DNA from: Hondaea fermentalgiana
Lineage: Eukaryota; Sar; Bigyra; Thraustochytrida; Thraustochytriidae
Direction: 5' to 3'
DNA: 30,682 nucleotides
Assembly: GCA_014084085.1 (NCBI GenBank)
Contig: NPFB01000052.1
Coordinates: forward strand, 212,152-242,833
The position numbers were made by a program, and so were the translations under genes. A model generated the notes under the pieces. That model was not told the origin of the DNA. It did no database searches and saw only the letters and a program-made list of their open reading frames with translations. Below, in pieces: positions 18,788-26,679 of the stretch. Numbering within the stretch: the stretch's first letter is position 1; the number at the start of each line of letters is the position of its first letter.

Positions 18788-19406
18788 GTCTTTATCAACG
18801 AGCAGACCTGTGCTCAAGGAAAAAACAGACGGACCGTTCGCTTCGTCCAAATTTTAGGATTTATAGAGTTCTTCCTCATTTCTCAATGCAAGATTCATTT
18901 TACATTTTCTCAAACGAACAGAAGAGAGTGGTTTCAAGCTTGATCATCCTCCACGTGGACTTTTACGTTTTCGAGGTTTTGTTTCTGCATTTCAACTTCG
19001 AAATTTAAGCAGCCTGTCGTGAAGTTCTAATGTGCGATGCGACTGTGCTTTGGCAGCGTTTGCTTGCCCTTGATAGAGGAGCGCTGACAATATTCATTGG
19101 TCTGCTCTGCAAAGATAAAAGCGAGATTTTTATCAGCTAGCCAGAGCATCACGCCGCGTCTTCCTCGCATGCAAGAGAATGCAAAGCACAACATACTGGA
19201 AGTTATTTACTTTTAAGATCTTGTGTGAAGGTTGGTAAGTAGGTGGCAGCGATGATGACAGTATTGCCTTGTTCGCGTCTTTCTGATGGTGACCACGTTA
19301 AAGAGAGAGAAAAAAATCTGCAGGCAACTTTTGTTGCAGAGGACGCATCCGATGTGATGAGATGTGATGTGATGTGATGTAATGAAATGCCAATGGCGCG
19401 TACATC
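18788..19406. other. Convergent intergenic region GST / repeat protein
   Basis: 619 AT-richer bases holding two 3' UTRs. A pentanucleotide tract of GATGT units lies at 19351-19380, 27 bases past the stop of the minus-strand gene. GCAAC-TTTT-GTTGC (about 19324-19337) could form a short hairpin. No gene seen. Confidence 0.65.
19351..19380 (+). repeat. (GATGT)n microsatellite
   Basis: Six 5-base units, one of them GATGA, in the 3' flank of the minus-strand repeat-protein gene. Confidence 0.85.
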
Positions 19407-22400
19407 TTAGCGCCGCGCGCCGTTTGCCGGCGAGAGAATGCCCTTGGCATTGACGGGCGACAGAACGCCCTTGGGACGCGAGCCCTTGCTGGGACTCGTC
19501 TTTTGTGCAAGCAAAAAGCTGCGACGCTCCGTCGCCACCTCAAGCTTGGAGGAAATGGCCTGTCGCGTCCGCTCCGCATTCTCATTCTCGTTCTGCTGAA
19601 CAGTCTTGACGACCTCGCGAGCGTGCGCAGCAACCATGGCAGACTTCTTCTGTGTGTCGCTAATGTGGTGAGAGCGACGCGTCTCGGCTTGGTTGAGCTT
19701 CGAGTCAATGCGCTCCGCCAATGCCTCGCGCTCGCCCTCCGAAGCACCTTGCTTGGCAGCGAGCGCGGCAGCGGCCTTTTCCACCACCTGAGAAGCCTTC
19801 GCCTTTTTCGATTCCAGCATCGCTTCACGAGAGACAGCCGCCTGCTCGAGACGGTCGTCCATGACGCGGCGGCGCTCGGAAGACTTGTGCGTCTGATCTC
19901 GCTTCAAGGCCTCCCCTGCCGCCTCGACACGCGCCGTGCGCGAGCTCGCCTTGGTCTGCTTCGAGTGCAGGACGCACCCGCGCGCCCCAGCAGCCGCGTC
20001 AAGACGACGATCCAGCTCGGCCCGACGCTCCTCCACCTCGGAAGCGCGAGCGTGCTCCGCGATCTTCACCTTTTCGTTTGTCAGCGCGGCCTTGGCCGCC
20101 ACCTCGGAAAGCGCCGCCAGGCGTGCCTCGTTCGCTTGCTCCAGCTTGGCGTCCAGCACACGGCGTTTCGTCTCACTCAGATGCGCGTCGCGTTCGCGCA
20201 CGGCAGCGCCTACGCCGGCCACACGCGAGGACTGCTGCGTGGCCTTCGCCTGCTTGAGCAGCAAAGCGGCTTCGCGGATCTCCGCAGCAACTTCGAGCTT
20301 TTGGTCCATCGTGATGCGCATCTCGCGCATTTTCATCTCCGTTTGGGCCTGCGCCTCGTCAACCTTGCGAATGTTGAGCGCCGCGCGGGAGGCAATCGAC
20401 GCCAGCATCGACTCTCTCGCCCGCTCCGCCTGTCCGAGGCGTTGCGCCATCGCGGCGCGGCGCGCCTCGGCCTCAGCGCGCTCGCGCTCGCGCGACAAGG
20501 CAGAAGCTGTAGCCACCTTGGACACCTCCTGGTTCGCTTTCGCCCGCAGCCGTGCCACAGTCGACTCGCGCTTCTCTGCTGCATCCTGGAGCCGCTGCTC
20601 TAGCTCGCGACGCTTCTGGTCCTCGGCGGCGCCCAGCTGCCGCAGGCGGTCAGCAACGCGGCCCGTATCCTTGCCAGCGCGCTCCTTGAGATCCGTGAGC
20701 GCTGCGTCGCGCTTCTCGGCAGCATCGTTGAGCCGCTGCTCTAGCTGCTCGCGCGCCTTAGACGAGTCCATGCTCAGACGCTCACGCACGCCAACGTTGG
20801 CAGCTTCCACCTTGGCCGACTCGTCACTTGCCTTTGACTGCACAGCCGCGAGCTGGACCTGGCGCGCCGCATCAGCCTGCGCCAGCTTGCGATCCAGCTG
20901 TTCGCGCTTCACCTCTGCGGCCAGCTCAGACTGTCGGCGCACCTCATCGACGCGGTCGGCCTTGGCGGCTGCCTTGTCAGCGCGCTCCTTGAGCAAGCTT
21001 TCGCGCGACTCGGTCGCCTCCTCGAGCTTACGGTCGATGCTCTCGCGCTGCTCTGCGGCGCGTTTTTCGCGCTCAGCAGCGCCCGACGCCACCTTGCGAG
21101 CTTCCTCTGCGGCACGTGCCGCTTTTCCCGAGAGAATCTCCTCGCGCGCTGCGCTGGCCCGCGCCTGCCGAGCCTCAATGCTCTTGCGACGTTCCTGAAT
21201 CGCGTCTTGAGCGGACTCCTTGGCCCGCTCCACGCGGTTGCTCGTGCGTCGAGCCTTTCGCTTCTTGGCGTCGAGCGCCTCGGCCCGAGCCCGGGCTGCC
21301 TCGTCCAGCTTCGTCTGCACCTTTTCCAGCTGCTCTTTGGCGCGTTGCTCGCTCGTCTCCTGAACCTTGGCTGCGCGCTCTTGGGCCTTGGCTGCGCGCT
21401 TCACCTTCTCCTCCACCGAGAGCTCGCGCTGGTCCGCGGCGGCCCGCAGCTTCGAGTCGATACTTTCGCGACGCGCGGCGGCCTCGGCGGCTGCCGCTGC
21501 TGTGGCGCGCTCAACCTTGCGCGAGGCTTCTGCAGCCCGTGTCTTCTTCTCGGAAAGAGACTGCTCGCGGACCTCGTCGGCGCGCTCGAGTTTGTGCGAG
21601 ATCTCCAGCTTGCGGGCGTTGGAGACCATCTCCTGCGTCTCAGTGGCGCGCGCAACCTTGTCATTGGCAGTCTGCGCGCGTGTGCGCGTGGCCGCAAGCT
21701 GGTCGGCGCGCCGCTGTTCTGCCTCGACGAGCTTGCATCCGAGCTTGGCGCGGCGCAGATCTGTGTCGGCTTGGGCTGCGGCGTTGGCCATTTCCACGCG
21801 CTCGGACCGCCCCTGAGCACGGCCTCGAATCGAGCCCAGAGTTTCTTCACGGGATTCGGCAGCCTGTGCGAGCCGCTGCTCCAGCATGTCGCGACGGTCA
21901 CGCGCGAGCTCCTGCTCGCGGTCGAGAGCGTCCGAGACCCTGCCGGTCGTGGTGGATGCACGTACCTGCACCTCATCCAAAAAGGACTCGCGCCGCTTGT
22001 TGGCTTGTTCGAGGCGGTCGTCGAGATTCTCTCGCTTTTCCTCCGAGTCGGCAGCCTGGGCCGCCAAGTTGCTCTGGTGGACCTCCTTGGCGTAGATCAC
22101 ATTGGCGGCTGCGTTGGCCTGTTGCTGTTCGAGCAACTTGCTGCGCCGTCGGCTCGCCGAATTCAGCTTGTGCTCCAGCTGGTTCGCTTTTTCTGCGTTC
22201 TCGCGCTGCCTCGACGCCGAGTATCGCCTCTGTCTCTCCGAGCTCTGCCCGGCCTTTTCCTTGCGTGCGCTCAGGATCTCGCTGCGCTTTTCCTGTGCGC
22301 GCAGCAGCTTCTCCTCCACGTCGACGCTCGTCACGCTGCCGCACTGGGAGCGCGTGGGACTTGTCAGTGCCGCGAGACGAGGGCTTCGCACCGCGCCAAA

Positions 22401-22619
22401 GGCCGAGGTCGCAGATGCTGACGACGACCGTCTTCCGCGCGTGGGCGTGAACATCGACACGTCCACCTCGATCACGCCTGGGCTTTGCGCGTCCACGTCC
22501 TGGCCCTCCTTCTTCGACTTGCCGGCGCGGGGCGGCGTGCAAGGGACGGCCAGGGCCGCCGCCTCAGCCTCGCCTTCGCTGCTCGCCGCACCGTTCCGCG
22601 GCGACGCGGGCGCCTCCAT
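19407..22619 (-). CDS. Stathmin-like 20-repeat, proline-free helical protein (candidate multi-tubulin binder)
   Basis: Single exon, genuine ATG, 1070 residues. Residues 1-100 are disordered and Ser/Pro-rich. Residues about 104-1040 contain no proline and are strongly helical. The C terminus is a short Ser/Pro tail with a doubled KG(V/I)LSP(V/A)N. The helical part is 20 tandem repeats. Their anchor Lys/Arg residues fall at 104, 151, 202, 249, 296, 343, 390, 437, 484, 531, 578, 629, 676, 727, 774, 825, 872, 923, 974 and 1025, so every interval is 47 or 51. Within a repeat: K/R at 0, L at +1, A at +4, R at +8 (then often E), L/M/V at +12, A at +19, V often at +26. Stathmin's repeats (KLEAAEERR and KMEANKENRE, 51 apart) fit this register. 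Tubulin sequestering or protofilament binding is inference. Four [S/T]-P-x-[K/R] sites (T28, T58, S87, S1042) suggest control by proline-directed kinases. A generic coiled coil is the alternative. Confidence 0.85.
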   Translation of the reverse strand: MEAPASPRNGAASSEGEAEAAALAVPCTPPRAGKSKKEGQDVDAQSPGVIEVDVSMFTPTRGRRSSSASATSAFGAVRSPRLAALTSPTRSQCGSVTSVDVEEKLLRAQEKRSEILSARKEKAGQSSERQRRYSASRQRENAEKANQLEHKLNSASRRRSKLLEQQQANAAANVIYAKEVHQSNLAAQAADSEEKRENLDDRLEQANKRRESFLDEVQVRASTTTGRVSDALDREQELARDRRDMLEQRLAQAAESREETLGSIRGRAQGRSERVEMANAAAQADTDLRRAKLGCKLVEAEQRRADQLAATRTRAQTANDKVARATETQEMVSNARKLEISHKLERADEVREQSLSEKKTRAAEASRKVERATAAAAAEAAARRESIDSKLRAAADQRELSVEEKVKRAAKAQERAAKVQETSEQRAKEQLEKVQTKLDEAARARAEALDAKKRKARRTSNRVERAKESAQDAIQERRKSIEARQARASAAREEILSGKAARAAEEARKVASGAAEREKRAAEQRESIDRKLEEATESRESLLKERADKAAAKADRVDEVRRQSELAAEVKREQLDRKLAQADAARQVQLAAVQSKASDESAKVEAANVGVRERLSMDSSKAREQLEQRLNDAAEKRDAALTDLKERAGKDTGRVADRLRQLGAAEDQKRRELEQRLQDAAEKRESTVARLRAKANQEVSKVATASALSRERERAEAEARRAAMAQRLGQAERARESMLASIASRAALNIRKVDEAQAQTEMKMREMRITMDQKLEVAAEIREAALLLKQAKATQQSSRVAGVGAAVRERDAHLSETKRRVLDAKLEQANEARLAALSEVAAKAALTNEKVKIAEHARASEVEERRAELDRRLDAAAGARGCVLHSKQTKASSRTARVEAAGEALKRDQTHKSSERRRVMDDRLEQAAVSREAMLESKKAKASQVVEKAAAALAAKQGASEGEREALAERIDSKLNQAETRRSHHISDTQKKSAMVAAHAREVVKTVQQNENENAERTRQAISSKLEVATERRSFLLAQKTSPSKGSRPKGVLSPVNAKGILSPANGARR

Positions 22620-23912
22620 CTTCTCTCTCCGCCTGTCCGCTTCTCGCCCTGCTTTTCCTCCTCCTCAAAGGCGACCTCGTGCTTCTCGTGCTCCTCCAAG
22701 CCGCTGTGCTCGGGCTGCACGGCGTCCGGGTCGAGTTTTGCGTCCCTTTCCTTCGATTCAAAACGGCCGATCACCGGCCCGCGACCGGCGACCGCGAGCG
22801 CCGGCCGGCCGGGCGGGCAGGCGGCGGGCGGGGTCGCGGCGGCTCGCTCGCGCGCTGCTCCCTTCGCGCGCCCCTCGCTCGCTCGCGCGCGCGCTGCTCT
22901 GCACTGCACTCGGCTCGCGCGGAGTTCGGGTCTGCGCTCGAGCTCGCCTCCCCGCGACGGTTGGGACGCTGCGCCCCACGATTGTGCCACTTCGTGTGCC
23001 GCTTCGAGGTGGGGCCCCGGGGCCCGCTCAACGCGCGTCAACGGTCGATGGATGGGATGCGCTCTCTGCGTTGCGAGGCCCGACCCGGCTCGGCGCGGCT
23101 CTGCTCTGCGCTCGAGGCGACGCGCTGGACTCGCGTGCCCGTCGTGGCCATCCGGCGGGCGGAGAAGGGAATGCGAGAAGCTGGCGGTCTGGAGAAAGGG
23201 CCGCCTTGGGTTTATCGTGCCGACGCGGAGGATCTAGCCGTGGGAGGGGGAGTCTTGATGATCGAAGAATTCCAAGAATTATTTGAAGATGCACGTAGCC
23301 AGGTGGGCGTGTCTCTTGCTCTTGCTCTTGCTCTTGGTCAAGTTGAACTGCTCGTGTCATGTGGACAATGTTCGGAAGCTCGACTGCAAAGTCTCGCGAA
23401 GATCGGCGGGGTTGGTCACGAAGTGCTTTCGAGGGATAACGCTCACGTGCAAAAGAAAAGTCTGAAGCTTGCTTGGAAAAAAAAAAGCATGAAAAAGAAA
23501 ATGAAAGAAATTGAAGACCTCGTCCGGGGTGCGTGGCCATGCTGGGTGAAAATGAGAGTGGTTTGTCACTTTATACAGGCCTATCCTCTTGATGATCTGT
23601 AACTTGATCTGCAAGAATAATTTTCGTTCGAGGAAAAGTGCTTTTCAGACGCATCAAATGGGTAACAAAAGCGACAAGATCCCATGAGGCCACATCACGA
23701 AAAGCCTAACCATCATACCAGAACAAATCTAGGATAGCATGTTCTCGTAGCAATCTCCTAGAATCTTACCGTAGTAGTAGGCTAGTCTTTCGTACGAGAA
23801 AAAACATCCAAGCAATCTTGTTATTTTGACCCCCAGGCAGGTAGGCAGGGCAGGCCAGTCGAGGGCAGCTTGATCAAGACCAAGCATAGCCAAACCAAGC
23901 CGACATCCACCC
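22620..23912. promoter_or_regulatory. Divergent promoter region repeat protein / Rieske-reductase
   Basis: 1.29 kb between two start codons. The half next to the repeat-protein gene (to about 23160) is extremely GC-rich with GCTCGCGCGC and GGCCGGCC runs; the other half is AT-richer, with (CTCTTG)4 and a purine-rich A-tract (about 23475-23515). The plus-strand frame across 22679-23602 shows no recognisable domain and is read as chance. Confidence 0.5.
23313..23336 (+). repeat. (CTCTTG)4 hexanucleotide repeat
   Basis: Four exact head-to-tail hexamers in the promoter-side region of the Rieske/reductase gene. Confidence 0.88.
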
Positions 23913-25631
23913 ATGGCCAGCGAAGCCCAACGTGTCGGCGACGCCGCCAAGCTCGCCCGCGAGGGCGCGCGTTTGCATACAGTAAGTCTTCCAGCGCGCC
24001 ACGGCGTTCGCCGACCGCGCATCGACGATGAAGAATGACCAGCTCACGACGACGACGTCGACGACGACGACGACGGCGACAACCTTTGAAACGACGCTAC
24101 GCAGCAAGTGGGAGGGAGGTTCGTAACTGTACTCCGGCACCGCGGGAAGCTCTTCTGCTTTGACAGCACGTGCTATCATGCAGGAGGCCCTCTGGGAAAT
24201 GGTGACATTGAAGATGTGAATGGCGAGCCATGCGTCGTGTGCCCGTGGCACATGTACCAGGTGGCCCTTGCCGACGGTGCCAAATACTATCAGCCGCTCA
24301 TCATGAAGGACGGCAAGATGAAACCTGGCGGCTGGAAGAAAAAGGAAAATGCCCAGCGAACACATCACGTGCAAGAGCGCCAGGACGGCGTCTATGTCAC
24401 TCTCAATCTCGATGGCAAATACGATTCCGACGAGTACGGAGGCATGTCTACGTGCGGAGGAAACTCTAATGCATCCAACAAGCCTGTGCACTCCAAGAGA
24501 AACTTTGCGTTGCCACGTCGAAGTGGTCACGTTTTAAGTGGGGCAAGCCCTGCGGTGCCGGGCATGCCCATGCCAGCCCCCATTGCTGCACCAGGAAGCA
24601 TGCCAAATCCTGGTCAAGTTTCAACATCGCTGGCCAATCTTTCGACCCTTGACGTCGAAGAGGAGGCAGATCTCGATGATGAAGAAGACCTAGGTCTCAT
24701 TGGTGGACAAAATGCCCGTACCGAGGGCTCTGCACGTTCCCGCGAAGACGACTGGACGCAACTCGTTGTTGCCAAAAAGGTGCGCGTGAGCGAAGCTTGT
24801 GTATCGCTGTACCTTGACGCGACCACGCTAGAAGGCAACGACGAGGTACTGCGCAAACTATACAGCATCGATGCAGACTTTGGGGACGGAACGATTGTCG
24901 ATGTTGATGATCTCTTTGACACGCGGCACCTTGACGTAGGTCTCGTTCTCAATGCAGACAGCGCCGAGCTCACGCACCGGCCCTATACGCCAGTGCGTTC
25001 GGCGAAGCGTAGCTTGAACGCCTCACGTAAAGAGCACCTCATTCATCTCGAAATTCGCGTCTACCCCGGTGGCAAGCTGGGCCCGCGCCTCGCCGCGCTC
25101 GAGCCAGGCGACAAGGTTTTTGCGAGACCAGGCACCACGCCTGCTGCAGACTCGCTCCCGGAAAAGGCCTTTCCGCCTCTTGCAGACCTCACCAAGGTTT
25201 TTCTCTTTGCAGGGGGTAGCGGCATCACCCCGATTCTGCAAGTGCTGCAGAACTGCCTCGATGCTCAAGTCAAGCTCCAAATCACCATTGTCTGCGCGAA
25301 CAAGACTCTCTCGCGGATGCTAGGTGCCGACGCTCTCGGCAGTCTGGTCAACGAGGCCGCAAATCGACCGGAGATTACGCTCCGTGTGTTTCATGTCTTG
25401 ACCGACGCTCAAGTCGCCCTTCCCTCGGATGTTGAGCACATCAAGTTCGTTCAATCTACGCGTGTCAATGATCTCCCCTTTTTGCAAAACAAGGTCGCGG
25501 TTCCGGCCCAATCTAGTGGCACTTCTGTCTTTGCATGGTGCGGGCCGCAAGGCTTCATGTCAGCGTTGCGGTCTTCGCTTGTGGAGGGACTGGGTGCCAC
25601 GCCGCATCGTTGCGTTGAGTATCTCGGATAG
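23913..25631 (+). CDS. Rieske [2Fe-2S] / cytochrome-b5-reductase-like fusion oxidoreductase, two exons
   Basis: Predicted NAD(P)H-FAD-[2Fe-2S] electron-transfer protein, 531 residues. Exon 1 (23913-23981, ATG) and exon 2 (24105-25631) join in phase 0; the unspliced frame begins only at GTG. The junction rebuilds L-H-T-Q-V-G-G-R-F-V-T-V, in keeping with RFESD-type Rieske domains. The cluster ligands are C46-x-H48 and C69-P-W-H72, and the domain continues through W..KKE.AQRTH to DGVYVTL (about residue 123). A disordered Pro/Gly/acidic linker (about 135-235) leads to a reductase module. That module has a lysine-rich beta start (VVAKKVRVSEA), the FAD motif RPYTP (315-319), GGSGITP (393-399) for NAD(P)H, and CGPQGF (502-507) near the C terminus. 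The partner acceptor is unknown. No membrane anchor or signal peptide is evident, so it is probably cytosolic. Confidence 0.9.
23982..24104 (+). other. Spliceosomal intron of the Rieske/reductase gene
   Basis: 123 nt, GTAAGT donor, ...CTACGCAG acceptor, phase 0. It contains a GACGAC-rich stretch (about 24045-24080). Size and splice sites match the DCP2 intron, which supports both calls. Confidence 0.88.
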
Positions 25632-25830
25632 AAAAATTAATAGTATAGGTTACCTTTTCAAATGCCAGTGCGGCGGCGAACGCGCGAGCTTATTGGCGAT
25701 CGACCAGTCAGTCAACCAAACTCGTTCTTTTTCACATCAATTGCGCCACGATCAAATCTCCCAAAAGACCAGGGTTTTTTGGGCGTCGTCACCATGCCGC
25801 ATTAGCAAACAGCACACGCGCGGGAAAGCT

Positions 25831-26064
25831 CTACTCGATCTGTGAGTTCGTATCTACGGGAGCTTCATCGTCCAGCTGCGCATCGAGTTCGGGCCTCGCC
25901 TCGGCGTCGACTGCCGCCCCGAGAGCGGTCTTCCACCGCTGCATAACGGCTGCCGAGGCCTGCGCGATTCGAGTCATCTCCGCAAAACTATCTCGTGCCG
26001 ACTCGAGCTGCGCCGCCACTGCTGCAGATGATGCGCGTAGCGCCTCCACCTCCCGTGCGTCCAT
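25831..26064 (-). CDS. Small helical protein, possible DASH/Dam1 complex subunit DAD2
   Basis: 77 residues from a good ATG (G at -3 and +4) to TGA. Residues 5-52 are a continuous helix with heptad-like spacing (VEALRASSAAVAAQLESA...), followed by ASAAVMQRWKTALGAA (about 36-51) and an acidic tail. In DAD2, a short kinetochore protein that helps the DASH ring couple chromosomes to microtubules, a similar helix ends in a 'V..LM.NW..I' block, and the tail is likewise acidic. The M-x-x-W placement and total size fit, but similarity over so short a helix is weak evidence. Other short coiled-coil subunits (for example BLOC-1-type) remain possible. The DASH complex is known from fungi and reported in some other eukaryotes. 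Confidence 0.45.
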   Translation of the reverse strand: MDAREVEALRASSAAVAAQLESARDSFAEMTRIAQASAAVMQRWKTALGAAVDAEARPELDAQLDDEAPVDTNSQIE

Positions 26065-26378
26065 GCCGCCTGCTCGTAGGTCGTTCGTCTCCTCGCTTCA
26101 AGAACTCGATGCCTGTTCTCGGTCTGGTGGGCTCGCAAGTTGAAATGAGACGTCGCTTGCGGTGAGACGAGACATAGGCCTGCCTACCTTCATACATTGT
26201 GGCTCTCAGAGTTCTCTTTTTTCTTTTCTTTTACTTCTTATCGAAGCTTGCTCTGCGTGCGAGGTTCACAGCTGAGTTAACTTGGTTCGAACGTACGTTG
26301 CTTTGTCGCAGGACAAATCGGGGCCTCGCGAGATCGTCACGACCCAACTCAACTAGGTTTCTTTTTCGCAGCAGCAAA

Positions 26379-26501
26379 ATGTTTGTCATCTTCGCCTTTG
26401 ACCTCACCATCGACCATGGCGAGCGGTATGAGGCAGCCTGCGCTCTTGCGGGCCACGTGCTGCTAACGCTCGCAGAAGATCTAGGCCTAGCAATGATGTA
26501 G
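26379..26501 (+). CDS. Short ORF (40 aa), uncertain; possible upstream ORF
   Basis: Begins ATG in a favourable context (AAAATGT, A at -3) and ends TAG. The product starts MFVIFAFDLTIDHGERY and ends in a hydrophobic helix (LAGHVLLTLAEDLGLAMM). Not recognised. It lies 179 bases upstream of the next gene's ATG, so if both are on one transcript it would be an upstream ORF. Chance cannot be excluded at this length. Confidence 0.25.
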   Translation: MFVIFAFDLTIDHGERYEAACALAGHVLLTLAEDLGLAMM

Positions 26502-26533
26502 CCTAAACAGTCGCCATCGCTGGATAACACCCG

Positions 26534-26566
26534 TGACCCTTATTTTAGGTGACCAAATAAGGGTCA
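26534..26566. repeat. 12-bp perfect inverted repeat
   Basis: TGACCCTTATTT (26534-26545) is exactly complementary to AAATAAGGGTCA (26555-26566) around a 9-base loop, TAGGTGACC, which itself contains GGTGACC. It lies 113 bases before the ATG of the 26680 gene. Confidence 0.85.
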
Positions 26567-26679
26567 ACGGCTATACTCCAAATGTACATGACTTCTTCGA
26601 GTCCGTCATCTTGGATCAAAGCGCAAGAGAGACCGACCGACATGTCCGCAATCCGTGCCCACTCAAAGGCCGCGGAACG

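Larger units (their letters stand above)
26065..26679. promoter_or_regulatory. Divergent region before the 26680 gene, with a short ORF and a perfect palindrome
   Basis: The 615 bases include the promoters for the DAD2-like (-) and 26680 (+) genes. A plus-strand 40-codon ORF (26379-26501, ATG with A at -3) begins shortly after a pyrimidine-CAG acceptor-like string (TTTCTTTTTCGCAG). It could be an upstream ORF, a small protein or chance; I recognise no family. A 12-bp inverted repeat lies at 26534-26566. Confidence 0.45.

Noticed and set aside
19503..22450. Long plus-strand frames (up to about 440 codons) opposite the repeat protein
   Set aside because: They are antisense shadows of a GC-rich coding repeat: Arg/Ser/Ala-dominated and without recognisable domains, while the minus strand gives an ordered repeat with a true ATG.
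22679..23602. 307-codon plus-strand frame in the divergent promoter region
   Set aside because: No recognisable domain; overlaps equally long frames on both strands in extreme-GC DNA; composition follows local repeats.
25023..25550. Minus-strand frames within the Rieske/reductase gene
   Set aside because: Opposite a gene with intact catalytic motifs; no domain of their own.
26275..26300. tRNA-like B-box string GGTTCGAAC
   Set aside because: No matching A box, acceptor stem or anticodon arm at the right distance.
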